Source of the DNA: Protoeuglena noctilucae
Lineage: Eukaryota; Chlorophyta; Pedinophyceae; Marsupiomonadales; Marsupiomonadaceae
Assembly: GCA_958009085.1 (NCBI GenBank)
Contig: OY253679.1
Location: forward strand, 929,847 to 993,846
Length of the DNA stretch: 64,000 bases
Reading direction: 5' to 3'
The notes below the pieces were generated by a model. That model searched no databases, had not been told where the DNA came from, and saw only the letters and a list, made by a program, of their open reading frames with translations. Positions 32,780-43,900 of this stretch are shown one piece after another. How positions within the stretch are numbered: the stretch's first letter is position 1; every line of letters starts with the position of its first letter. A program made the position numbers and the translations under genes.

Positions 32780-33385
32780 GACGGGGATATGCCACACTGG
32801 GGTTACGCTCACCCACGCCACTCAATCACATGTGGCTAGTGGGTGGTTGAGAACGCAGACCAACGCAGGGTTAGCCTAAGGCTCACCCGCGCCACTCCAT
32901 CCACCCACGCCACCCACCCCGCCAATGCCGCCAACGCCGCCCACTCGTCTGCGGCCTGGTTTCGAGCTCACAGATGTCTTTTGCTTTCCGGGGTGGCGGT
33001 GGTGTGGACGCCCTACCCCTCCCGCGTTTCCCAGTTCAAGGCCCGCTGACCCGGCCGCCCTTTGTGTCATCGCTCCCTTGTGTTTTTGCTTCTTTGCTCA
33101 CTGTCCCGAGCAACCACTTTCAGCGGTCGCACCCTGTGTCGGGCCTAGTAGTTCCCTTCCCACGCACCTGTATGCACCCACAGTGCCTGCCTGACACAGG
33201 GCATGGCCCAACACGCCCCCACCAAGGCAGTCGCCCCTCTACCCAACACCCCCTCTACCACCCCCTCCATTCTAGCGCCCCGTGCGCCTCGTTTCCGCTG
33301 CGATTGGCCTTAGATATCTTGAAACCGACCTTCCCAGTCATGCCTCGCTTCAAAGTAGCGCCTCTCTTCACAGCAACACCTCGCT
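32780..33385. other. Convergent intergenic region MEX1 / ARM-like gene
   Basis: The 606 bp hold both 3' ends. I see no gene or repeat element here beyond short C-rich patches. Confidence 0.5.
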
Positions 33386-35363
33386 TCACACCACCGCTAC
33401 TGCAGCCTTGCTCTGCAAAGCGTGCCGCCCAACCTCTGTAACCCGTGCCTCTCTCCTCGGGGACCCCGGCCGTGACCCAAACCCCACAGCAACCCCGGCC
33501 GGCCGCGCCGACGCCAGCGGCGATGCGCTGCGGCCCATGGACCGGTCCCGCGGCGCCGCACGGAGCATCGCCTGCGCGTAGTTCAGCAGCCCCGTCAGCC
33601 GCCGCAGGTGGCTGGGTGCGCAGGAGCCCGGCGTGGCCTTCGCTCGCTCCATGACGCTCCTGAGGGAGCGAGAGAGCTAGTGATACATGTATTGATATGT
33701 CGCAGCGACCAACAGCGACTGACAGCGTGTCTGTTTGCTTGCCACAGCGACCGTGGCACGGCATGGGGTGGTGGGAGATGAGAGGTAAAAGCTGTGGTCG
33801 TTTTCTTAATGGTGAAGACACAGTAGGACACGACAGCTGCTTCTTTCCGCCCATGACTTACCGCATGGCTGCCACCAGCGCCTCGTCCGTGAATCCCTCC
33901 AGCTTGGGCACGACGGTCGTGACCCGCCCGCACACCTCGCATGCCAGGATGGCCAGGTCCAGTGCCGAGCTCCCTGAGCTCTCTGGGCTGCTTTCTAACA
34001 ACCCCTGGGCAACCCCCGCATTCACGCCTCGCTCCCCCTCCGCACCGCGCCCCTCCACCAGCCCCGTCGCGCTCACTTCCCCAGACAGCCGGTCGTTGTT
34101 ACGGTCCACTGCGCGCATCCGTGCAGCGCCGGGTAGCATCATCTACTCCTAAGGTCAGAGAGATAAAACATGCACCGACCCTGATAGTGGCAGTAAGCGA
34201 CAGTGACAGTAACAGTCAGCAAACAACCCTCAGCAGTCAGGCCACGATCACACCACGAGATGCATTCGTGCACCGCCACCCAGCCGCACCTTGCATGAAG
34301 GCCGCAAGGGTGGCCTTGAGTCCGCTGCAGGACCCCAGCATGCGGCATCCGGCGTCAGACGTGGACAGCGCACCCAGAAAGGTTAGCAGCGTTCGGTGGA
34401 CCACCGGGTCGCCCGCCGCCCGCGCACGCAGGATACCCAACACTGGGAGCAAGGCGGGGTAGCGAGGGGCGGGGTAGCGGGTGCGATGCTGTTGGCGGAA
34501 TACGCATGTTTTGCATCTAGCTTGCCGGATGCGGGCACAGTCCCGCAGGTGACACCCGCAGATGATGGGACGCCCACCTACGGGCACGACCCCGGCCTCC
34601 ACGAGAGTTGCCAGGGCTTGGGAGGACATGGCCATGAAGAGGACGACGTCCGCGACGCTGCGGGGAGCATTATGAATCGGAGATTGTCACAAAGGGCGTT
34701 GGATTGTGTGCTGGCATGCTCACCCGCTCGCCCGGCTCACCTGGGCAAGAAGACGTCGCCCGAGGCCAGCAGCCGCACCAGCGCGCGGGCCAGGCGGGGT
34801 TCGCAGAGTTCGTTGGCGAGAACTTGGCACTGCAGGACGGACTTGCAGCAAAGGAAGGCGCGGGTCAGGGCCAGGAGGCCCGGGGCCTGGGCGCTGGGGC
34901 CCTGCTGCGCGGAACAGACGGCGCTCGCCGCGTCCCGCGCCGACGCGACAAGTCCTTCCGGCACTCTCGCGACAATATCGACGTTTTCCGGGATCCGCGC
35001 CCTCTCCTTGTGCTGCAGGGCCACGGCCTCTGCCCATGACCTGTGCCCCGAGCCTGCGGCCGCGCCCGCGCTGGGAGGCCGCACCGCCTCGCCCTTGCGC
35101 AGCCAGGAGGGCCGCCCATGCTCCTTGGTTTTCGCCAGAGGCTCGCGTCCGCTCGTCGAAGCGGGGTGCACCGGCTCCCTGGCCCCCTTGGCCAGGCGGT
35201 CCCGCGGCGCGCGCGGCCCCTCGCGGCTGTCCGGTGCCGGAGTCCGACGCTCGTTGTAGTCATCTCTCACTCGCAAGTCCTTGCTCGAGGAGATGCTGCC
35301 CCGGCTCTGCCGCTTGGCGACCTGCGTGCAAGTCGCGCTTTCGCACCTCCGTTGCACGGCCAT
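33386..35363 (-). CDS. Unrecognised alpha-helical, possibly ARM-repeat protein
   Basis: I do not recognise the family. Exons: 35363-34741, 34657-34578, 34442-34290, 34108-33862, 33659-33386; about 458 residues with agreeing phases. Segments such as VLANELCEPRLARALVRLLA, VLFMAMSSQALATLVEAGVV and DPVVHRTLLTFLGALSTSDA look like stacked amphipathic helices of ARM or HEAT type. The N-terminal 120 residues and the C-terminal 60 are low-complexity and basic. The first exon may itself be several exons: a good acceptor (TTGCACGCAG) and donor (CGA then GTGAGAG) lie inside it near 35310-35260. Possible further exons lie at 35551-35938. The downstream exons are fairly certain as coding; the start is not. 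Confidence 0.6.
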
Positions 35364-36059
35364 GTTGGTCCTGCGCACGTCGTGCCGATGCGATGCTCAA
35401 GGTCGCACCTGGAGCACGCGGGGAAAGTGCCGCGCGGCCGCGTCATCGTGGCTGCCGAGGACTGGACGGGCGCCCACGAACGCCGCGCTGCCTGGCTGCG
35501 GCTCCCGGGCCACCTCTGCCATCAGGCATGCCCTCTGGACGAACACGCAATTCTTGGATCAAAAGCGCGGGTTGACTGCACGGGAGGACACGGCAGTGCA
35601 GAGAACAGGAAGCGACAGGCCAATGGAAGGGAATTTGCCGCAGAGAGGAGCGGCTGATTGGGGCCTGTCAACTGCTCGCTGAAGACAGAGAGGCTCATCC
35701 AGTCAATGGAGAGACCCTTTCTCTCACTGGCAGGTAGGGCCTTGCCGACAGCGGCGGTCAATCCCGAACCCTGCTTCTGCATCTGAGCCCTCTCCACCAG
35801 CCACGTAGCTGAGGAGTTCCACAGCCACGGATCCCCAACAACGTCAGCTTATTAATCCACTTCAAACTTCGTGCTTTTTGCTTACGGCATCGAAGTGCAG
35901 GCCAGCGTTGTTGACGACGCTGCCACTGACGCTGCAAGAGTAATAAGTGATCCGTGCACAGTGTAAATCACGAAAGCGCCTCGCATCCGACGCGCCCGTG
36001 CTGGGCGCTGCTGTGGTGCGACACGAGACGTGGGCGGAACGGAGCGCGCGCGACGTCGC
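35364..36059 (-). other. Gap between ARM-like gene and CAD-1, with possible orphan exons
   Basis: On the minus strand 35938-35892 reads like an exon (SVSGSVVNNAGLHFD) bounded by CTTGCAG and GTAAGC. Nearby 35855-35551 keeps an open frame with protein-like sequence (DPWLWNSSATWLVERA and later GLSIDWMSLSVFSEQLT). Their phases do not join cleanly with each other or with the ARM-like gene. They may be 5' exons of that gene or a remnant. Confidence 0.3.
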
Positions 36060-38348
36060 TCAGCCGGACGCCTGGGGCCCAGGGTGCGCCAGGGACCCCT
36101 GGACGTCGATGACGAAGCGGTACTTCACGTCCGACGCCAGCATGCGCTCGAACGCCTCGTTCACGTAGCTGGCCGGGATGACCTCCACATCCGACCCCAC
36201 CTTGTGCTTGCCGCAGAAGTCCAGCATCTCCTGGGTCTCCTGCGAGTCGAAGCATCAAGAAACACCGATTTACTTATCACCGACTATCGCCACCTCCCAG
36301 CAGGCTACCGTGTGTGGCGCATATGGCGAGGGTGTGCACACAAGTCATGTCGGGGCGCTTCGTATTGTACTAGCCCTCCCCGCCGCTTGCCTGGATGCCG
36401 CCGATGAGGGAGCCGGCGAGCGTGAGGCGCTTGAAGATGAGGAGCGTGGGCGGGATGGTGTACGCCTCGTCCGGCACCCCGACGACCACGTACTTGCCCC
36501 CCACGCGGATGAGGTTCGCGTAGGTCGTGACCTGGTGCGCCGCAGACACGGTGTCCAGGATGGCGTCCAGCTGGTTCTCCATGGACTTCATTGACGCCTC
36601 GTCCGACGTCAGGATCACCCCCTCGGCACCCAGGCGCTTGGCGTCCTCCACCTTGCCGGCCGACCGCGTCAGCACGTACGGCTTGCCGCCCATCGCAGCC
36701 ACCAGCTTCACTGCGGGCGCGACAGGGACGGCGATTGACGACGGGAATTGCTTGTTCAGAAGGCGGCAAGGAGCGGCGCCGAGGGGGGTGGCGGGGCTCT
36801 TGTTGCAAGCCAATCGCATGCAACCCCAGCCCTTGCCGGCCATGCCCCCACTCCACCACCAGCCGCGCGGCCGCTAACTCACCCGCCATGTGTCCCAGGC
36901 CGCCCAGCCCCAGCACGCCGATCTTGAGCCCGGGCTTGTCGAGGCCGTACGTCTTGATGGGCGAGTACATCGTGATGCCGGCGCAGAGCAGCGGGGCCGC
37001 CTGGGCCATCGGGATGGTGTCGGGGAGGCGCAGGACGTGGTCAGCGCGCACATCAATGTGGTCGCTGTAGCCGCCCTGCTGCACCGTCCCGTCGGGCCAC
37101 ACGGCATTATACGTGAAGATCATCTTGTGGCAGTGGTTGTCGAGGTTGTTCTTGCACTCGCGGCACGTCCCGCACGAGCTCACGAAGCACCCCACCCCCA
37201 CGCGGTCGCCGATCTCGAACTTGGTCACCCCGGGCCCCTTCTTGGTGACGATGCCGACGATCTCGTGGCCGGGGACACTCGGGTACTTGGAGTTGCCCCA
37301 CTCGTTGCGCACCTGGTGCAGGTCGCTGCGGTGGAGTGGGGAGGAGGACACGTTGCTCGCTTAGCGACCAACCTCTGTGCGTATCAGAGAGCCTGGCTGT
37401 CTGAGTTGGTCATGCTGCTGTGTGGCTGTGTCGGCGCCCCACCTGTGGCACATGCCGCAGTGGGTGATGGGGATGCGGACGGCGTTCTCGGCAAGCGGGC
37501 CGGGGCGATCGAAGGCGTAGGGCGCCATCGTGCCCGAGGTGTCCCTGGCGGCGTAGCCCACCGTGTTGCCCGACTCGGGCGCCTGCGTGGCCGGCACGCT
37601 CAGCATCTCGCTTAGCTGCGCCACCGACACGCTGCCCGACGCCGGCAGGGCCTTGGCGGCCTCGGGGCCCTTGATGCCCTCGATGACCTTGCGGAGGCCG
37701 TCGACGTCGGCGACGCGGCCCGTCTTGACGTCGGCGTACTGGGCGGCGATGGCAAACACGCGCGGGGCGTGCTCGGCCGCCTGCGGGGGCCGTGAAAGAC
37801 GCGGATATCAGGAACAACTGTTCGATGTCCGCGTGCCCCTGCGCGAATGTCGGCAAGATGCGAGGCATCGAGGCCGGGCCGCAGCCCTGTGCTCCAGGGC
37901 CACCAGTTCGGATCATCGGGCGGCCGCGTGGGAGGCACGCTTCGGCCTGAGAAAAGCACACGGGAACGAGAGGACGCAAATGCATGGCGAGGGGAGGAAA
38001 GAGGCCGCCAGGCCGTCGAGGACGACGGGTTTCCCAACAGCTGGCAGGAAGGTCCGACGCCCTAATGCCCGCTATAGACCCATCGGGAGGCAAGCCACGG
38101 CCTGCAAACGTTAAAATTGGCGCCGAAGAACCGGGCATGGAGGTCGGGAGGCCGCCCGATGGGGGTTTGGCCGCCCTTACGTTGATGGTGAGGGCGCGCC
38201 TCGATAGGCCACCAACGGCGAAACCGATCCATCAGCGAAACATAAAGCTCGAAACAAATGCGTGGGGACCACTGCAGCCGCGTCTCATGCCCCTCCCTCC
38301 CCAGACGCCGACACGCACCGGCAGGAGGTTCTCGATCGTGAGCGCCAT
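36060..38348 (-). CDS. Cinnamyl-alcohol-dehydrogenase-type zinc alcohol dehydrogenase, copy 1
   Basis: NADP(H)- and zinc-dependent medium-chain dehydrogenase acting on aldehydes or alcohols; the substrate is unknown, since algae lack true lignin. Exons: 38348-38319, 37780-37443, 37325-36883, 36710-36391, 36239-36060; 436 residues. Catalytic zinc motif [19 protein letters not shown], then VPGHEIVG; structural zinc [15 protein letters not shown]; dinucleotide motif GLGGLGHMA; end [17 protein letters not shown] as in CADs. An N-terminal extension of roughly 100 residues, absent from typical CADs, is encoded by exon 2. The last intron has a GC donor (CAG then GCAAGC). A tandem copy lies immediately upstream on the same strand. 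Confidence 0.92.
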
Positions 38349-38729
38349 GGTCGTCGTCTGTCCTCTGTCGTACGATAAAACGTGAAACTGGTGCTGCAGA
38401 CGCGCTGCAGCGGCTTAAATGCACAGTCGGGCACCCTAAAAACCCTCCCCGCAAGCGCCGTCCGACTGGCGTCCTGCTGCCTCGAAACGACAGAAGGAGG
38501 AGCGTGATGGAGGCACACGCGACAGAGACAGCCGTTCAGGTAGCTAATTTGGCAAGTTCTTGCGGGAAACTCGACCTGCGCGCCAAGACTCGTGACTCCC
38601 GCCATTCAGCTGCGCCATTCAACCCTCAGTGGCGGAGAATAAGCGGCACATGCATACAGACTGCAATGCATGGAGTGGCTTGCTAGCTGCTAGCGCGCAG
38701 CTGCGGTGCAGGCACATGCTACGAGACCC
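38349..38729. other. Spacer between the two CAD-type genes
   Basis: The 381 bp hold the promoter of copy 1 and the 3' end of copy 2. No further gene is visible. Confidence 0.5.
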
Positions 38730-40661
38730 TCAGGCCGACGACTCTTCCCCGGGGCGCGCCAGGGACCCCTGGACGTCGATGACGAAGCGGTACTTCACGT
38801 CCGACGCCAGCATGCGCTCGAACGCCTCGTTCACGTAGCTGGCCGGGATGACCTCCACGTCCGACCCCACCCTGTGCTTGCCGCAGAAGTCCAGCATCTC
38901 CTGGGTCTCCTGCGGTTGCAAACCCTCTTGAGTAACTTGTGTGTACGTACAGGAACTTGCTGTCGCAACGCCCGCCCTCTCAGTAGTTCCCATCAGCCAC
39001 CAGCGCAGCCGCAGCTAATCGCTGCGCCCCTAGCCGCTCGCCTCGATCCCGCCGATGAGGGAGCCGGCCAGCGTCAGGCGCCGGTTGATGAGGAGCGACG
39101 GCGGGACGGAGAACTCGCTCGGCGGCGCCCCGACGACGATGTACGCGCCCCCGACCCGGATGAGGCCCGCGTAGGGCTTGATGTCATGAGGCGCCGATAC
39201 CGTGTCGATGATGCCGTCGAACTCCCCTTTCATCCGCTCCATAGCCCCCTCCTCGGTGGTGACCACCACGTCGACGGCACCCAAGCGCTGCGCATCGGCC
39301 TTTTTCTTCGCCGATCGAGTCAGCACGTACGGCTTTGCACCCGTCGCCGCCAGCAGCTTCACTGCGATGGCACGAAGGCGCGGGAGCGAGCGAGGTCTCG
39401 AGATGTCGCGCGCGGTCAAGTGTCCCTGTACATGTGCATGACGAGGTGCATGTGCGCACATGCTCGACTGGCATGGCATCTCACCTGCCATGTGGCCCAG
39501 GCCGCCCAGGCCAACCACTCCGACCTTCTGGTCGGGCTTGAGCAGGCCGTACGCCTTCAGGGGCGAGTAGGTCGTGATGCCCGCGCACAGCAGCGGGGCC
39601 GCCTGGGCGACGGGGATGGTGTCAGGGATGCGCAGGACGTGGTCGGCCCGGACGTCGATGTGGTCGCTGTAGCCGCCCTGCTGCACCGTCCCGTCGGGCC
39701 ATTTGCTGCGGGCATGTTTTGTTGCATAAACAATGCCGTCTCAATACGACATGGTCCGCGCCAGATATCTAGATGCCGATGAGGGTCACCACTGCGCTGA
39801 CAAGTCGAGCGGCGTCATGCAAGCTGCTCACTCCCATGGTCACCTGTTGTACGTGGTGACGATGTGCGGGCAGTGGTTGTCCAGGTGGTTCTTGCACTCG
39901 CGGCACGTCCCGCACGAGCTCACGAAGCACCCCACCCCCACGCGGTCGCCGATCTCGAACTTGGTCACCCCGGGCCCCTTCTTGGTGACGATGCCGACGA
40001 TCTCGTGGCCGGGGACCATCGGGTACTTGGAGTTGCCCCACTCGTTGCGCACCTGGTGCAGGTCGCTGCGATGGACGGTGCGCGGCGGTGACTGGGTCAC
40101 CAGGGAACACATGGCAAGTGCCGCGGGTCGCTGCACAGCGTCTTGCGAGCCTCGCCTTGGCACATGCCGCAGCAGATGATGGCCACTCGCACAGCGTCGT
40201 CCGCCAGTGGGGGCCTGTCAAAAGCGAACGGCTCGAGCTTGCCCGAGGTGTCTTTCGCGGCGTAGCCCACCGTGTTGCCCGACTCGGGCGCCTGCGTGGC
40301 CGGCACGCTCAGCATCTCGCTTAGCTGCGCCACCGACACGCTGCCCGACGCCGGCAGGGCCTTGGCGGCCTCGGGGCCCTTGATGCCCTCGATGACCTTG
40401 CGGAGGCCGTCGACGTCGGCGACGCGGCCCGTCTTGACGTCGGCGTACTGGGCGGCGATGGCAAACACGCGCGGGGCGTGCTCGGCCGCCTGCGGGGGCA
40501 GGGTGCTGGTCGAGACTGCGCAGGTCGGAGGCGAGCTGGGACATCGCCTGGCTAAACGCGGCCCGACAAGCCACCTGCCGCTTGTCGTACCCATGAACAA
40601 GTCGTCCAAGCAAGCAAGCCGCCCCCCAGCTCACCGTGGCCAAGTCGTCCACCGTCAACAT
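38730..40661 (-). CDS. Cinnamyl-alcohol-dehydrogenase-type zinc alcohol dehydrogenase, copy 2, one base short
   Basis: Tandem paralogue of copy 1. Exons: 40661-40635, 40489-40156, 40065-39844, 39705-39485, 39361-39042, 38909-38730. It has one intron more than copy 1, inside the structural part (between TTYN and KWPDG). Zinc and Rossmann motifs are kept ([24 protein letters not shown]). Exon 2 ends GGCATGTGCCAAG where copy 1 has GGCATGTGCCACAG, so one base is missing and the next exon falls out of frame in the catalytic CGMC-HSD region. The exon is followed by a GC donor (GCGAGG), and a second GC donor follows 39042. Exons 2, 3 and the last are nearly identical to copy 1 in DNA, whereas the exon 39361-39042 differs clearly. 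It may be a young pseudogene, a misread base, or spliced in a way I do not see. Confidence 0.85.
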
Positions 40662-40972
40662 TTCGGGTGCTCGATTCGAGGCTTGTGCGTGTCGAGGAAA
40701 CCTAGAGTCACTTCCCCGAAGCTTTGAGCAAGAGACGAGACTCTGTTACCACAATCGTCATCCTGCTCTTCCTTTGCTGTAACGGTGTCCTCTGGCAACA
40801 AAACCCCCGCTGGGCTTTTCAGCCCGACGACCCGGCGTGCCGAGACAACTCCAAATGCGGGCGTGTGAGAATAACATACCGCCCGGGACCTTTGCGTTGT
40901 GAGGGGGAGTTGTGAGGGCTTCCTGCCCAGGCTCGCGGCCGCCCGGCCCTGCTACGGTTGTCGCTGGGACGC
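40662..40972. promoter_or_regulatory. Divergent intergenic region CAD-2 / NUMOD3 gene
   Basis: The 311 bp between two opposed start codons. No recognisable promoter element. Confidence 0.45.
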
Positions 40973-43900
40973 ATGTACGCGGTGGACGGAGCCCTGCGGG
41001 TCCCGGCCCTGCGGCGGGTGACGGTCGCCAAGCGGTGCCTGTTCCGGCTCCCCGTGCGGCAGGGGCGGCGTTTCGCCGTGCGCGTCGCGGCCGTCGTTGA
41101 TTTCGACAAGCTCACGCTTACGGATGCGGAGCGCGAGGCCGTGGAGCGCCATGTGAGTGGGCCGGGGACCACCCACAACAGTAGGGTCGCTGAGCCGCCC
41201 CGTTTTCCGCGGCTTCCGACGGCGGGATGCTCCTAAGATGTATGCGGTCGACCCGGATGCTCGCGGGCCCGCCGCGACCTTCAGGCTTCGCGCGCCGGCC
41301 GTGCACACTGCGCCGGCCGCAGTCGCCCATCGATGCGACTCGCCGGGGCAGCGGGGGACGGTCGCGCGCCCCGATTTCGCTGCCTACGATTCGTCTGCGT
41401 CCGTGGAGGTGGGAGCCGCCGGCGAGAACTCGCCGCTTGCGAAAAGAGAGCATCATCCTTTCGTCCGCAGAAGAAGCGATGGCAGGACCTCCCGGAGGCC
41501 GAGGTTCTGCGTCGGGCGCGAATTGCGGCGGCGAACAAGGGGAAGAACAGTTCGTGGAACACGGGGAAGGTGCGTCTCGGCCAAATGCCGCGGCCGGCCG
41601 TGTGCTTGCGTGGTCGGCGTGGCGCGGCGCTGCAAGTGGTCCAAACCCCGCGTCGCGGCCGCAGAAGCTGTCGCCGGAGCTGCGTGCGAAGATCGCGAGC
41701 GCGACGAAGGCGGCGATGCAGCGCGCGGACGTCCGCGAGCGCATGATGCAGGGAGTCAAGGTGCGCCTCCACTCGGACGAGACGCGGCAGAAGATCTCGC
41801 TAGCCGTGAAGAAGGCGGCGAGGCGGAAGAAGGAGGAGATGGGTATCTTGGATCCTAACAGCGAGGAGTCCAAGCCCAAGCCCAAGCGCAAGGCTGTCAA
41901 GGCGACCAAGACCGCCACGGCAGCGGCGCCGGAGCCCCAGGCATTGCCCCAGGCAGCGCTGTCCGGGGCTGCAGCGTTGTCTCAGGGAGAGGCCGGGGCA
42001 CCAGCGCCGATCGGGGAGGCCCCGAGGGCGGGGAAGACGACGCGCAAGGCCACCACCGCGCGCGCGTCGAGGGCCAAGAGCGAGCCCCGGTCCGCGGAGG
42101 GCGCCGGCGGGGTTCGCAAGGGGGTGAGTGGGTCACGGCGCTGTTGGTGAACCGATCTTGCGATGGTTTACGATGGCGTCGCCTGTACTCCGCCGACCCC
42201 ACACGCTCTCCGTCTCATGTATACATATCAAGCATCTCGTATCTCTCAACCGCAGTTATCGGAGGAGCACAAGCGCAACATCGCGGAGACGATGCGGAAG
42301 CGGTGGAAGGACAGCGCCTTCCGCAACGAGTGAGGGGCACGGAGCGGGATGGAATGGTTGCAACGTTGGCTGTGGCAGACGGCGGCTGGGGCTGTGGTAG
42401 ACGGTTGCTATGGTGGCTGTGGTAGCTGTGGCAGATGGTTGCTGGGCCCGTAATGGCTGTGGCAGGTGCTTGATGGGGCCGTGGCACCTGTGGTGTACCC
42501 TTACTGTCCCCGCCCGCGTACCACCCAACCCATTCCCCCGCTCCCTTTCTCGCAGGATCATGCAGCGCATGGAGATGGCGCGCGCGCGCGCGGAGGAGCG
42601 GGTCGTGAAGAGCGGCAAGCAGCCGAGCGCGCGCCACCGTTCGTCCACCCCCGCCTCCCGCGCCGTCCACGCCACGGTGACTCGCAAGGAGCGGCGGGAG
42701 CAGCGCAACGCGGAGGCGGCGGCGGAGAGGGACCTGCAGACCATGCAGACGGGGCTGCTGGAGAAGCACCTGGCGATGGAGAGGGAGGTGAGGGTGCGGG
42801 TGCCGGTTAGGGTTGGGGTGGGGGTGTATGTGGGGGTGTGCTGTGGTGGAGAGGGAGGTGTGAGGGTGCGGGTGGGGGTGTATGTGGGGGTGCGCAGGGG
42901 TGGTGCGGGACCTGGCGATGAAGATGGAGGTGAGGGGAGGAGTGCGGGGTGTGTTTTGGTGCAGGCACATGTATATGGGCAGCAGACGGTGTGTGGTTGC
43001 ACGTGTACTCTCCCATGCTCCTCACTCTCATCCCCCGTCGCTCCCTGCCTTCCACCCCGCTGCTACCCTCTCATACCCATTGTCTCTCCGATCGCCACTC
43101 ACAGGCGCGGGAGCGCGTGGCTCGCGTGGAGGCCCTGGTGGGCGGCCTCAAAGCGAAAGCACGCACGCTCCGGGGCCAGCCGGCGGCGCAGGAGCGAATC
43201 GAGGAGGCGGTGGCGAAGGGAGAGACGATGCTGCGCGTCACGAGGGTGAAACTGGAGGCACTGGCGGCCGAGGGGAGCCGCCTTAGAGCCCAGGTGGCCG
43301 CTGGGGGCGGGAGTGCCAAGGGCGACGCGGGCGATGTGGCGCTGGTGTTTTCGAACGGAGAGGGCGCGCTGGTGCGGGGGGTGGGGAAGGAGAGGAGCGG
43401 CGGTGCGGAGGCGGGGGCGGGGGAGAGCGCGGGGTTGGAGCAGATGGGAGACGAGGGGGCGACTGTCGCGGAGCGCGAGGGTACAAGTGCGTGTGCGGGT
43501 GCGGGAGGGGTGGAGGATGACGCTGAGCAATTTGCGTCGGATGCGGTCGGTGACGCCGACGCATCCACCTCCACCTCCACATCCGCACCCCATGCGGGGG
43601 AGCTGGTGCGCGCGGGCAGCATTGCGAATGGCGAGGGCGCCTGGGGTGCGGCGAGGGACGCTCTGGAAGCGCTGGCCGGGCCCCGCGAGGCAGAGGAGAG
43701 CGAGCCGCTGCACGAGCTCAAGCTGCAGCGGGCGCTGAAGGTGGCGGCGATCCTCAGGGGCCAGTCGATGCACGCGCGGGGGATGGACGGCGGGGCGGGG
43801 GCGGGGCTGGCGGAGGGGGCGGGCGCGGGGGCGGGGCGGGGCCGGCGGAGCTTGGCAGCTGTGGCGGCCATCCCAGGGCGGGCGGGGGGGGCAGCGGGCG

